NCBI GenBank assembly: GCA_022561775.1
Contig: JADFQO010000008.1
Location: 1-64,000, forward strand
Length of the DNA: 64,000 nt
Direction of reading: 5' to 3'
DNA from: Myxococcales bacterium
Lineage (GTDB): Bacteria > Myxococcota_A > UBA9160 > SMWR01
The notes under the pieces were generated by a model that was given only the letters and a program-made list of their open reading frames with translations, searched no databases and was not told where the DNA came from. Made by a program: the position numbers and the translations under genes. This document shows positions 39,757 to 49,637 of this stretch, one piece after another (the first letter of the stretch is position 1; every line of letters starts with the position of its first letter).

Positions 39757-41085
39757 TCAGCGAACCGGCATGAACGAGCCTGCGCGGGGTTCCCGACGGC
39801 CGCACCAGGGGCAAAAGCGCATGAACGCACACGAGGTCGGCCAGCGGCAGCGCGGGCAGCGGTCGGGCAACGCGGGATGCGGCCAGACGCGTTTGACCTT
39901 GCGCTTACACAACGGGCAGTAGCGCATGAAGGGCCGTAGCTGTCCCTCGCAACCCCGAGCCGCGCAGGTTCGCGTGGCCTTGGAGTCTTCGCGCGGTGCC
40001 TTTCCGTTGCTCACGAAGCGTCCGGAGTAGCACCAGGGGCATGAATTCCACTCGGGACGCACACCGCGTTCGCAATCCCCACAAACCAGCGGAAAGTGGG
40101 TGACGTCTCGGTAGGAGTTGTCGGACGTTCCGCACCAGGGACAAAACTGCATTTCCTCGGCGATCGGACTGTCGCAGCGTCGACACGAAAAACGCATACC
40201 GAGGCCCTTGCCGTGGACGCGGCGAAAGACGTCGGCCTGTACGGCAAGCGGCGACGGCGGCGGTTTGCGTTTGCGACGCGTCTTCTTCACTGCCTTGGGG
40301 CGCGACGCCTGACTGAATGCGCGCTCGAGTGCCATGTAGAGTTCGCCCGCGTCCGTGTAGCGCCGTCGCGGGTCGAAGCGGGCAGCTTTGCGCAACACCG
40401 GTTGCACCGCCTCCGGAACCTTGGCGGCAAACCGCTCGTACCCCTCGGGCGGCCACTCGAAGGGCCACGTCGGTAGCTCGCCGGTCAAGATCTCATAGGC
40501 GATCAGCCCGAGAGAGAATACGTCGGACGTCAAGCGACCCCGCCCGTAGGCTTGCTCGGGCGCCATGTACCCCAACGTCCCGGCTTCTGTCACGGTGCGC
40601 TCGGCTCCCTTTGCGAAGCGGGAAGCGCCGAAATCGGTGAGCGCCGCCCGACCATCCTGGAAGATCAAGATGTTTTCAGGCTTGACGTCCCGGTGAAAGA
40701 TTCTGCGCTCATGGGCGTAGGCGAGTCCCGAAGCGACCTCGCGGATGATCTCGAGCGCCGTGGTCGCGGAACGTCTCGCGCGGCTGTAGTCGGCGAGGTT
40801 GGAAACCGCGAGGTCGGTGACGATCGCAAAGCGGCCGTCAATCCAGTCGGCGTTGCGAATCGCGACAACGCCCGGGTGTTCGAGGCGGCTCGCGATGCGC
40901 GCCTCGTGCTCGATCTTGTCCCGGCCCCATTCCACCACCGAGTCGGGGTGGGCCAACTTGAGGGCTACTGAGCGATTCTCGACGGTATCGCGCGCCTTCC
41001 AAACCTCTGCGAATGCACCTCGTCCGATCTTGCGATCGAGCCGGTACTTCCCCACCCGAGAACCGCGCCGCAACTGGCTGGCCAA
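39757..41085 (-). CDS. Eukaryotic-like Ser/Thr kinase with C-terminal tandem zinc ribbons
   Basis: HRDVKPENILIF, LTDFGASRF, GYMAPEQAYG; then CRRC..CPWC, CGDC..CPWC, CAARGC..CPLC, CPRC..CPWC. Confidence 0.9.
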   Translation of the reverse strand: MASQLRRGSRVGKYRLDRKIGRGAFAEVWKARDTVENRSVALKLAHPDSVVEWGRDKIEHEARIASRLEHPGVVAIRNADWIDGRFAIVTDLAVSNLADYSRARRSATTALEIIREVASGLAYAHERRIFHRDVKPENILIFQDGRAALTDFGASRFAKGAERTVTEAGTLGYMAPEQAYGRGRLTSDVFSLGLIAYEILTGELPTWPFEWPPEGYERFAAKVPEAVQPVLRKAARFDPRRRYTDAGELYMALERAFSQASRPKAVKKTRRKRKPPPSPLAVQADVFRRVHGKGLGMRFSCRRCDSPIAEEMQFCPWCGTSDNSYRDVTHFPLVCGDCERGVRPEWNSCPWCYSGRFVSNGKAPREDSKATRTCAARGCEGQLRPFMRYCPLCKRKVKRVWPHPALPDRCPRCRWPTSCAFMRFCPWCGRREPRAGSFMPVR

Positions 41086-42984
41086 TCAACCCTTCTCCCG
41101 ACTTCCGAAGCCCAGTTTGGTCAGCTCCGCACGCACGCTTCCGCGATCCGCCAGCAGCTCGCGCAGCGCCCGGATGGCCGGACGATCCCAGCGATCTGCG
41201 GGAATCGCAAAATCATAATACTCGGCCTGGAGGGGTTGAAAACGCAATCCGGCCGGGAGAGCGATGGTTTCGATCGTCACCCCCCAGTCCGCGCGTCCCT
41301 GCGATACCGCTGCGGCGACCGCAAAGTGAGAGCGCGGTTCGTAGGGGTAGCCGGGCGGGCGGCGCTCTCCGAGCAACTGGTCGATCAGGATGCGCGTGCC
41401 GCTGCCTCGGTTTCGATTGACCATTCGCAGATCCGGGTCCGCGAGGAGCGCTTCGATGTCTCGGGTTTCCTCGGCTCGGGTCACGACGCCCTGTTGGCGC
41501 GCGTAGCCCGGTAGCAGGCGCAGCGAAGTGTCGAGAAAGGGTTCGTTGTATACGCCGCTGACGGGATCGAGCAGGTGAATCGGTGCGGCATCGCACTCTC
41601 CACGCAGTGCAGCGGCCAGGCCCCCCTGGCTCCCGACCGCGAGCAGCTTGACGCGGAAGCCTTTGCGAGCGAGCGCGGACGCGATGAGGTCGAGACCCAC
41701 ACAATGGCTGCCGATCGCGACGAAGTCCGCAACCAGAAGTTCGCGCGAGAGCAGTGTGACCTCCACTTCTGTGTCAGCGTCGACGATCTCGGTGTTGCGC
41801 GGGATTCGCACGAAGCCGTCCGCTCGACTGAACGCGGTAACGGAACCGCTGCCCTTGCCCATCGGGTAGGCGGCCAATCGGCCGTCGGGGCGTCGCACCA
41901 GACCCACCAGCAGGTATTCGAGGCGTCCGCGCTCGGACAATGTCTTGGTGGCCAGGCGGGCGAATTGGTGTTCTCGAAAGCCCGCTGGGAGTCCAGCGAG
42001 TTCGCGAATCACGGGGGCGACGAATTCGTGGAACGTAAATACCGCCGAGGTTGGGAAACCGGGCAGAACGACGACCGGAATGCGACCACTCGCGGCGAGG
42101 CAGATCGGCTTGCCGGGCTTGAGGGCGACGCCGTGTACGACGATTCCGGGCTCGAGCTCAGCAACCACACCCGCGTTGAGGTCGCCCTCCCCCTTGGAGG
42201 TGCCCCCCGAGAGGAGCACCAGGTCGGCGTCTCCCAGCGCTCGGCCCAGCGCTTCTCGAAGTCCCGCTTCATCATCTCGGAAAGCGCCAAGGAAGAGCGG
42301 CTCTCCGCCCAGCTCGCGGACGGCGTCTGCGAGGATCCGACCGTTGCTGTCGAACACCAGGCCGGGCCGCATCGTCTCGCCGGGTTGGACGATCTCGTCT
42401 CCGGTGGAGAGGATCGCGACCCGCGGTCGTCGCACAACCAACACTACCTTGCGTCCGATGGCCGCCAGCACGCCGGTCTCCCGGGAGGTGAGCTGCGCGC
42501 CGCGGAAGACGACGGTTTCCCCCCGGCCGATGTCCGTACCCGCGAACGACACCGCAGCGCCGGGAACGCGCTCGCGCCTGGCGACGATTGCGTTCCCCTG
42601 AACGTCGGTGAACTCCACGGGCAGCACGGAATCCGCTCCGCGGGGCAACATCCCGCCGGTCGCGATCGGCGTGGCCGTTCCCGGCAGCACTTCCTGGCTA
42701 GGCACGACACCCGTGGGGATCGTTTCGGAGCCGAGTCGAAGCGAAACGGGCTCGATCTCGGTGGCTCCGTAGGTGTCCTCGGCGCGAACCGCAAAGCCGT
42801 CCATGTTGGATCGGTCGAAACCAGGTACGTCTACGTCGGCCCGAACGTCCTCGGCCAGCACCCGGCCCAGAGCGTCCTCGAGCGCCACCGTTTCCGCGGG
42901 CAACGCGGCGATGTCGAGGATCTCGCGCCAGCGGCGTTCGGCTTCGTCACGCTCGAGCACTTCGAGAAACTGCTGCTGCTTCAA
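41086..42984 (-). CDS. MoeA-like molybdopterin molybdenumtransferase fused to a periplasmic-binding-protein-like C-terminal domain
   Basis: NMDGFAVRAEDT, LSGGTSKGEGD; C-terminal LIASALARKGFRVKLLAVGSQGG...NRNRGSGTRILIDQLL; TTG start overlapping the upstream stop. Confidence 0.85.
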   Translation of the reverse strand: MKQQQFLEVLERDEAERRWREILDIAALPAETVALEDALGRVLAEDVRADVDVPGFDRSNMDGFAVRAEDTYGATEIEPVSLRLGSETIPTGVVPSQEVLPGTATPIATGGMLPRGADSVLPVEFTDVQGNAIVARRERVPGAAVSFAGTDIGRGETVVFRGAQLTSRETGVLAAIGRKVVLVVRRPRVAILSTGDEIVQPGETMRPGLVFDSNGRILADAVRELGGEPLFLGAFRDDEAGLREALGRALGDADLVLLSGGTSKGEGDLNAGVVAELEPGIVVHGVALKPGKPICLAASGRIPVVVLPGFPTSAVFTFHEFVAPVIRELAGLPAGFREHQFARLATKTLSERGRLEYLLVGLVRRPDGRLAAYPMGKGSGSVTAFSRADGFVRIPRNTEIVDADTEVEVTLLSRELLVADFVAIGSHCVGLDLIASALARKGFRVKLLAVGSQGGLAAALRGECDAAPIHLLDPVSGVYNEPFLDTSLRLLPGYARQQGVVTRAEETRDIEALLADPDLRMVNRNRGSGTRILIDQLLGERRPPGYPYEPRSHFAVAAAVSQGRADWGVTIETIALPAGLRFQPLQAEYYDFAIPADRWDRPAIRALRELLADRGSVRAELTKLGFGSREKG

Positions 42985-44231
42985 GGCGCCGCCTCTTCGG
43001 GTATTTCGTCGTCGTAGAGCAGGACTTCGACCTCCGCACCTTCCGCCATGCCCTCCAGCTCGCGCGGAACGATCACACAGCCGTCGGCCCTTACGGTCGA
43101 AGACAGGATCGAAGCGCCGGACGTGGCGATGGGGATGACCTTCTTGCTCTCCACCGCAACGCGCACGTAATCGGTGCGACCCACCGCGGAACTGATCTTG
43201 CGAGCGAGCGGCAGCTGTACCCGTCGGTGAGGCCATTCGCGCGAGCGCCCCCCCAACGCGCGCAGGCTCGGTCCCGCGAAGAACTCGTAGGCGCACAAAC
43301 AGCTCACCGGATTACCCGGTAGCAGGAACACCAGTCGACTCTCGATCCGGCCGATTCCCGTCGGACTCGAGGGGCGCATCGAGATGCCGTGAAAGTCGAG
43401 GCTCCCGAGTTCCGCGACCAATCGCGGCGCGTGGTCCTCGGTTCCCACCGAGCTGCCACCGGAGACGATCACCAGATCGGCGTCCGGGCCACAAAGCGCC
43501 TCGCGGATGATCTTCGGACGATCGGGCAGGATCTCGAAGGGAAGCAGTTCGCCCCCATCGCGGGCCACCAGCGAGCGCAAGACGACCGAGTTGCTATCGA
43601 CGATGCGCGGTCCCTCGGGTCGGCTGCCCGCCGGCAGCAACTCGTCCCCCGTGACGACCAACTGAACCCGCGGACGCCGCACGCATCCCAGAGCGCTAAC
43701 GCCGATCGAAGCAAGCAGGCCCGCGTCCTGCGGGCGCAGGCGGCGGCCCGCCCGCAGCACCAGATCGTCGATGCGGATGTCTTCGCCAATCGCTCCGACA
43801 TTTTTGTGCGGAGCCACCGCCTCACTGATCTCGACCTTACCGCCCCTCTCTTCGCAGGCCTCGGCCATCACCACCGCATCCGCACCCTTTGGAATCGGGG
43901 CACCCGTCATCACCCGAATCGCCGATCCGCGCTCCACCCGACTCGCAAAGGGCTTGCCGGGCAGCGACTCTCCCCGAACGGTGAGCGCGATGGTGTCATA
44001 GCTGCTCGCCCCAAAGGTGTCTTCACCACACACCGCGTAGCCGTCCATCGCAGAGCGCGCGAAGCCGGGCACGTCGATTTTCGCGCGCACATCTTCGGCC
44101 AGCACCCGACCGACGCAGGAGTGGAGATCCACCACCTCGGATGGAAGCGGACGGGTATGCTCGAGAAGGAAACCCTGTACCTCCTCCACATCCGTCCGTT
44201 CGGCAAAACCCTTCATCCGAACATCGCGCAT
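42981..44231 (-). CDS. moeA: MoeA family molybdopterin molybdenumtransferase
   Basis: AMDGYAVCGEDTFG, VVTGDELLPAG, VSGGSSVGTEDHA. Confidence 0.88.
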   Translation of the reverse strand: MRDVRMKGFAERTDVEEVQGFLLEHTRPLPSEVVDLHSCVGRVLAEDVRAKIDVPGFARSAMDGYAVCGEDTFGASSYDTIALTVRGESLPGKPFASRVERGSAIRVMTGAPIPKGADAVVMAEACEERGGKVEISEAVAPHKNVGAIGEDIRIDDLVLRAGRRLRPQDAGLLASIGVSALGCVRRPRVQLVVTGDELLPAGSRPEGPRIVDSNSVVLRSLVARDGGELLPFEILPDRPKIIREALCGPDADLVIVSGGSSVGTEDHAPRLVAELGSLDFHGISMRPSSPTGIGRIESRLVFLLPGNPVSCLCAYEFFAGPSLRALGGRSREWPHRRVQLPLARKISSAVGRTDYVRVAVESKKVIPIATSGASILSSTVRADGCVIVPRELEGMAEGAEVEVLLYDDEIPEEAAP

Positions 44232-44251
44232 GGCCCCTGCCCCGAAATTAC

Positions 44252-44283
44252 GCGGGCAGGGAAACTCCGGTCTCCCTGCCCGC
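44252..44283. other. Perfect 11-bp stem hairpin upstream of moeA
   Basis: gcgggcaggga / tccctgcccgc with a 10-nt loop, 20 bp upstream of the moeA ATG. Confidence 0.8.
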
Positions 44284-45046
44284 GGCGAAACACCGAACTC
44301 GATGGATCACCGCTCGGTTGGCCCACGACGCGGTGGCTCCTCGTCGAGCCGTGGGAGGATACCAGAGAAGAGGACGCGCCCGGAACGCGGTGGGTTCCTG
44401 CACTCGCACGAAGGGCCGCGGCACGGCGCCCGTGCGGCGGGCACGCTTGTGAGGATGAATGAGATCGCGGTCTGATGCGGCGGAGAGTCGCGCCGGCATC
44501 TGGCGCGCGGGGCCGGAACCCTGGTTCACCGAGGCGGCGGGCGTCCCCCGGGCCTCCGACGGGGCAGGCCCTAATTGGTGGCCGAAGCGACGCTGCGGAG
44601 TTCCCCCGAGCCCCTGCGCGACGACACTGACTGCGAGCGGCTCGCGTGTCCGGCTGAGCGTCTTCGAGGAGAATCGGAGACAGCCGCGGTGCACCGGTTC
44701 ACATCCGGAACGGATGAGGCCACACCATCGGCCGCTACTCGAGAAAACTCCTCTCGTGCTCCGAGCGCATTTTGGAAGCTCCCGGGTCCGGGAAGACCTC
44801 CCGCGCCGCGTCCGCGAAGTCGGCCGATCTGGCTCTGGCTCCGCGAAACGTTTGCCCGCCCCCACCGACACCAGTCTTGTACGCAGGTTACGCAGCCGGT
44901 GATGCGGTCGACGGAAGCGAGACCTCGGATCTCCTCGAGCCGCGTTCCACAGCGTACGGCTCCACCCTACTCCTCTAATCGAGATTGATCAATCGGATTT
45001 TCCTCTGGGTCACGCGATGGTTCTCGCCCCGGAGCCCAGCGACCTC

Positions 45047-45103
45047 GCTGGCGAATCCTATGGATTCGCTTTGCGGCGACGAGGCCTTTTCGGTCTCGTC
45101 TGG
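45047..45103 (+). repeat. Two-hairpin repeat, copy A7
   Basis: gctggcgaatcctatggattcgctttgcggcgacgaggccttttcggtctcgtctgg. Confidence 0.9.
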
Positions 45104-45333
45104 AGCGCGGGGAGTTGCCCCCGCGGGACCGCGCAGCCCAGGCGATCTCGCTACACTCGCGCCCGCTCGGGGCCACGGTGGCGGCTCCGAGAGACTTGGG
45201 GGGCAAATCGCTGCCCGCAGCGGATCTCCCGAACGACGCAGCAGGCGAATCAGCCGCGTGTGCGGACGCGTTGGCCGCCTCGCCAAGCGCACGCGGATCC
45301 GAGTGATCCGCAGAGCTCAGAGATGGGGGGTTC

Positions 45334-46722
45334 GTGGCGCGCCGTATCATCCTCTGTGATGGAGCTGAATTAGCCCGTTTGTGGGGCCGCATCGGCACCG
45401 GCGAGATCGAGATCCTTACCTGGGTTCCGCGAGAGGACGAACCGCGCGCGCGCCCGCCCGGATTCCACTCGCTGCAGGGCGGGCTCACCGTTGAAGCAAT
45501 CGAGAAGCTCAACCCGAAGATCGGAGACGAGTTCGCGCTCGTGAGCGAGGACCTCCCGTTCGTGCGGGCGGCGGTTGCTGCGATCTCGGAAGCCCGTCCA
45601 GAAGCTCCGCTGCTGCTGCTCTCCGACAAGGTCGATTCCGACGACCTTCCCGACCACCCATGCCTGCTGCGAACGGGATTGCGCTCGCTGATTCGCGATG
45701 ACATCGACGAAGAATTCGCCCACCTCGCCAACCTCCATCGGGTGGTGGAGTTGCGAGAACTCGTCGAACCGAGGGAAAAACTTGGGATTCTCCTGCAGCC
45801 CGACCCCGATCCCGATGGCATCGCCTGCGGCTACGCGTTGCGCGCGCTGCTCGGCCGCAAGCGTCCGACCGCTCCCCTGATTTCATTCGGCGAGGTCAAG
45901 CGCCCGGAAAACATCGCGATGATCGATGCGCTCGGGATCGACGTCCGAACCCTCACCCCCGACGACCTCGACGAGTTCGACGGACTGGCGCTACTGGACG
46001 TCCAGCCCAGCGTATTCGGCGAGAACATGCCAGCGCGGGTGCGCTCGGTGGATGTGGTGATCGATCACCACCCGGAGCGCCCGGGCTACGACGCGGTATT
46101 CCGAGACATCCGCCCCAACTACGGCGCCACCGCGACGATCCTGACCGAGTACATCCGCGCTGCGGGCCTCGATCTTTTTCCCAGGCTCGCGACGGCGCTC
46201 GTGTACGGCATCAAGAGCGACACACAACTTCTCGGGCGAGAGACGAGCCCCCACGACATGACTGCGTTCGCCTACCTCCACGCGAGCCACAGCCCCGCGC
46301 TCCTGCGGCGCATCGAGCGCCCCGCGCTTCCGACCAGTGGGTTGCGCGCACTCGGGCGGGCGCTTTCGAACACCGAGGTCGAAGATGGCATTCACCTGCT
46401 GGTGCTAGGACGTGTCGGTGAAGAGGTGATCCCCCAGGTTGCGGATCTGGCACTCCAGGCGGAGGGTGCCGAGTGGGCGATCGCGGCGGGGATCGTCGGC
46501 TCCGATCTGGTGTTCTCGGTTCGCAACGTGGGTTACGTGCGCGCCGCGGGGGACGTCGTACGCGCCGTCGTCGAGGGACTTGGGGTCGGCGGCGGACACC
46601 GCTCGATGGCCAAGGGGATCATTCCCGTGAAGGCATTCCGCGAGGTCTACGGGAGCGCCACACGCGAACAGATCCGAACCGCTCTACTCGACGCCTTCGT
46701 GAACGCAATTCACGGTGACTGA
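45334..46722 (+). CDS. DHH/DHHA1 family phosphoesterase
   Basis: PDPDPDGIACGYAL, VVIDHHPE, NYGATATILTEY, GVGGGHRSMAKG; GTG start. Confidence 0.9.
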   Translation: MARRIILCDGAELARLWGRIGTGEIEILTWVPREDEPRARPPGFHSLQGGLTVEAIEKLNPKIGDEFALVSEDLPFVRAAVAAISEARPEAPLLLLSDKVDSDDLPDHPCLLRTGLRSLIRDDIDEEFAHLANLHRVVELRELVEPREKLGILLQPDPDPDGIACGYALRALLGRKRPTAPLISFGEVKRPENIAMIDALGIDVRTLTPDDLDEFDGLALLDVQPSVFGENMPARVRSVDVVIDHHPERPGYDAVFRDIRPNYGATATILTEYIRAAGLDLFPRLATALVYGIKSDTQLLGRETSPHDMTAFAYLHASHSPALLRRIERPALPTSGLRALGRALSNTEVEDGIHLLVLGRVGEEVIPQVADLALQAEGAEWAIAAGIVGSDLVFSVRNVGYVRAAGDVVRAVVEGLGVGGGHRSMAKGIIPVKAFREVYGSATREQIRTALLDAFVNAIHGD

Positions 46723-47191
46723 CTTGGCGAAGCCCACGGTGATTCAGAATGTGGCGGCCCTCGCAGATCTGGTCGATCGCGAACTCGGCACGACGGATTG
46801 GATCGAGGTCTCCCAGGAGCGAATCGACGCATTCGCGGCAGCTACCGGGGATCGCCAATGGATTCATTGCGACGTCGAGCGAGCCCAGCGGGAATCCCCC
46901 TTCAAGTCGACCATCGCCCACGGTTACCTCTCGGTCGCACTCACACCGGTATTGCTCCCACAGCTATTGATTGTCAAAAATTGCAGGACCGTCATCAACA
47001 GGGGAATCGAAAAGATGCGGCTCTCGACTCCGGTGCTCGCGGGGTCGCGAATTCGCATGTCGGCGATCGTGAAGGATGCGCGCAAAGTGCCACGCGGCGG
47101 CGTCCGGGCCACCATCTCGGTTCGGTTCGAGGTCGAAGGCTCGGATAAACCGGCCTGCTACGGAGTCGTCACCTACGTCTACTTCCCCTAG
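46715..47191 (+). CDS. MaoC-like dehydratase
   Basis: FAAATGDRQWIHCDVERA, TIAHGYLSVAL. Confidence 0.9.
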   Translation: MTDLAKPTVIQNVAALADLVDRELGTTDWIEVSQERIDAFAAATGDRQWIHCDVERAQRESPFKSTIAHGYLSVALTPVLLPQLLIVKNCRTVINRGIEKMRLSTPVLAGSRIRMSAIVKDARKVPRGGVRATISVRFEVEGSDKPACYGVVTYVYFP

Positions 47192-47254
47192 GAGCGTGAC
47201 CCCAGAATGGGGTCGCGCGACGCCGCAAGCGAATCCGAAGGCTTCCCCCGCTAG
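47191..47254 (-). repeat. Two-hairpin repeat, copy A8 (alternative first hairpin)
   Basis: gagcgtgaccccagaatggggtcgcgcgacgccgcaagcgaatccgaagg, starting at the maoC stop. Confidence 0.85.
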
Positions 47255-47333
47255 CGGCCGTCCCGCCAACTGCGACCCGAGCCCCGAAATCGCCCGTCTT
47301 GACGTCGACGAACGCGCCGCCGATCCTGCGGTG

Positions 47334-48980
47334 ATGCGGCTGGCCATTGCTCAGGTAAATCCCACGGTCGGCGATCTGGCCGGCAACCGTCGGCTCGTCG
47401 AGGAAGCCACCGCCAAGGCGGTCAGCGAGCGCGCAGACCTGGTGGTACTGCCAGAGATGGTACTGACCGGCTACCCGCCGATGGACCTGCTGGAGCGAGA
47501 TGGCTTCGTTCGCGATCAGCTCGTCGAACTCGACGCGCTCCTTCCGATGTCCCGGAGCATTCCGATCGTGCTCGGAGCGGTCGTTCCCCACCAGGAGAGC
47601 GGGCGCACCCGGCTCCACAATGCGGCCGTGTTGCTCGCCGACGGAGAGCGCCGCGCAGTCCGCGCGAAGTCCCTGCTTCCGACCTACGACGTGTTCGACG
47701 AGCGCCGCCACTTTGCGCCGGCGACACGGCGCGAGCCCGTAACACTGCAGGATGGAGGCACGCTTCTCGGACTGACGGTCTGCGAGGACGCCTGGGGCGA
47801 CCGGATGGGTTACCAGACCAATCCGGTCGCGGAACTCGCGGGCGCAGGCTGTACGGCGATTGTGAATCTGTCTGCGTCGCCCTGGCACGTATCGAAACCG
47901 GCTGAACGCAGGCGGTTGCTCGGAGACCTGGCGCGAAACAACGGGGTGCCGATCTGCTTCGTCAATCAGGTAGGCGGAAACGACGGACTGATCTTTGACG
48001 GGGGCTCGTTCACGGTGGACGCGCTCGGGCGCGTCCAGAACAAGCTCGCGCTCTTCGAGCCCGCCTTCGAGGTGGTGGATCTAACCGACGGTTCGGCGCG
48101 GTCGTACGAGGCGGACATCGGCGATCCGGACGCAATCACACAACTCGAATCAGGGTTGATCCTCGGAATCAGAGACTACTTTCGCAAACAAGGGCTTCCG
48201 CCCGGCGCGGTGGTCGGTGTATCGGGCGGAGTCGACTCGGCGGTCACCGCGCACCTGGCCGTTGAAGCGCTCGGGCCAGATCGCGTGCTTGGCATCGCAA
48301 TGCCGGGACCCTTCTCGTCGGATCACAGCCTCGAGGATGCCGAAACGCTTCGCCGCACGCTCGACATCGAGGTTCGACGCGTGGACGTGACGCCCATCTA
48401 CGACGCTTACATGAACAGCTTCCGGTCGCTCATCGGGGAGCGAGACGGTTATGGGGTCGCGGGCCAGAACATCCAATCGAGAATTCGCGGCGCCCTGTTG
48501 ATGGCAATCTCGAACGCTGAGGGGCTGCTCGTTCTTGCGACGGGAAACAAGAGCGAGCTGAGCATCGGCTACTGCACATTATACGGTGACACCGTTGGAG
48601 GCCTGGCGGTCCTGGGCGATGTCTACAAGCGCGATGTCTACGCTCTCGCGCGACACGCGAACGCGACCGGCGAGCGAATCCCGCTCCGCACAATCGAGAA
48701 GCCTCCTTCCGCTGAGCTGGCTCCGGGCCAGCTCGACAGCGACGACCTCCCTCCCTACGACGTACTCGACGCCATCCTCGAGCGCGCAATTGAAGGTGGG
48801 CTCAGTGCCGAAGGCATCTCTCCGCCCGCAGGCGCGACCTCGCAGACGGTTCGCGACGTCGTCGACCGATTGGATCGCAACGAGTACAAACGCCGCCAGG
48901 CACCCCTGGTCCTGCGGACGTCACCCAAGGCCTTCGGCTCTGGACGTCGCCTCCCCATCGTCCACCGCTATCGCATCTGA
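47334..48980 (+). CDS. nadE: NAD+ synthase, glutamine-hydrolysing
   Basis: Nitrilase-like domain (VVLPEMVLTGYPPMDLL) plus synthetase domain (GVSGGVDSAVTAHLAVEAL, ATGNKSELSIGYCTLYGDTVGGLAVLGDVYK). Confidence 0.93.
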   Translation: MRLAIAQVNPTVGDLAGNRRLVEEATAKAVSERADLVVLPEMVLTGYPPMDLLERDGFVRDQLVELDALLPMSRSIPIVLGAVVPHQESGRTRLHNAAVLLADGERRAVRAKSLLPTYDVFDERRHFAPATRREPVTLQDGGTLLGLTVCEDAWGDRMGYQTNPVAELAGAGCTAIVNLSASPWHVSKPAERRRLLGDLARNNGVPICFVNQVGGNDGLIFDGGSFTVDALGRVQNKLALFEPAFEVVDLTDGSARSYEADIGDPDAITQLESGLILGIRDYFRKQGLPPGAVVGVSGGVDSAVTAHLAVEALGPDRVLGIAMPGPFSSDHSLEDAETLRRTLDIEVRRVDVTPIYDAYMNSFRSLIGERDGYGVAGQNIQSRIRGALLMAISNAEGLLVLATGNKSELSIGYCTLYGDTVGGLAVLGDVYKRDVYALARHANATGERIPLRTIEKPPSAELAPGQLDSDDLPPYDVLDAILERAIEGGLSAEGISPPAGATSQTVRDVVDRLDRNEYKRRQAPLVLRTSPKAFGSGRRLPIVHRYRI

Positions 48981-49035
48981 CGAAATCTGCGCAGCCCCGT
49001 GGACTTCGACCCGGCAAACGCGGGACTGTAGCGAC

Positions 49036-49098
49036 GAGCGTGACCCCATTCATGGGGTCGCGCGACGACGCAAGCGAATCCAAAGGATTCGCCAGCCA
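49036..49098 (-). repeat. Two-hairpin repeat, copy A9a (alternative first hairpin)
   Basis: gagcgtgaccccattcatggggtcgcgcgacgacgcaagcgaatccaaaggattcgcc. Confidence 0.9.
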
Positions 49099-49154
49099 GA
49101 CGGGACCGACAGGTTCCGTCGCCGCAAAGCGAATCCAAAGGATTCGCCAGCCAG
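49095..49154 (-). repeat. Two-hairpin repeat, copy A9b
   Basis: ccagacgggaccgacaggttccgtcgccgcaaagcgaatccaaaggattcgccagccag. Confidence 0.92.
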
Positions 49155-49163
49155 CGCCTTGTC

Positions 49164-49637
49164 TTACTCGGCTTGCGAAATCGCGCGAACGTTCTCGGCG
49201 CGGGCTCCGCGGGGGCCCTCCTGGACGACGTATTCCACGACATCCCCCTCGGCGAGCGAATCGTAGTCACTCGGACCGAGACCGGAGCGGTGGAAGAAGA
49301 CTTCGCGTCCGTCATCACCCCGAACGAAGCCGAAACCGCGTTCGCGCACCAGCTTCTTGATCTTCCCCTTGACCTTCGGGCCGGTCGGCGCCGCACTTTG
49401 CGCGCTGGGTCGACGCCCGCGACCTCCCCTCTTGGATCGGCCGCGCCCCATGTTGTAGCGATCGCTCGAGACGAACTCTTCGCGGAAGAGCTTCACCGGA
49501 ACCACGAGGTCCTGCATCTCGGAGGATTCGGGACTGAGGAGCACCTCGTCGTCACCCGCGTCGACCATGGTGTAGCGGAGCCCCGTGTTGCGATGCGTGA
49601 CCAGAGATCCCGGTTCGACTTCCTCCAACGACAACAT
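49164..49637 (-). CDS. Cold-shock-domain protein with extra N-terminal domain
   Basis: KVKGKIKKLVRERGFGFVRGDDGREVFFHRSGL; preceded by about 70 aa unrelated N-terminal region and an RG-rich linker. Confidence 0.85.
   Translation of the reverse strand: MLSLEEVEPGSLVTHRNTGLRYTMVDAGDDEVLLSPESSEMQDLVVPVKLFREEFVSSDRYNMGRGRSKRGGRGRRPSAQSAAPTGPKVKGKIKKLVRERGFGFVRGDDGREVFFHRSGLGPSDYDSLAEGDVVEYVVQEGPRGARAENVRAISQAE

Noticed and set aside
44232-44360. Possible Moco riboswitch upstream of moeA
   Set aside because: Short pieces resemble the motif (ACTCCGGTCTCCCTGCC; GGGCCAACCG) but they fall on opposite strands and I cannot form the expected fold on the moeA strand.
44248-44871. 207-aa minus ORF in the moeA/DHH gap
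   Set aside because: Arg/Ser/Pro-rich, no recognisable domain, no clear ribosome-binding site; kept only as an unexplained region.
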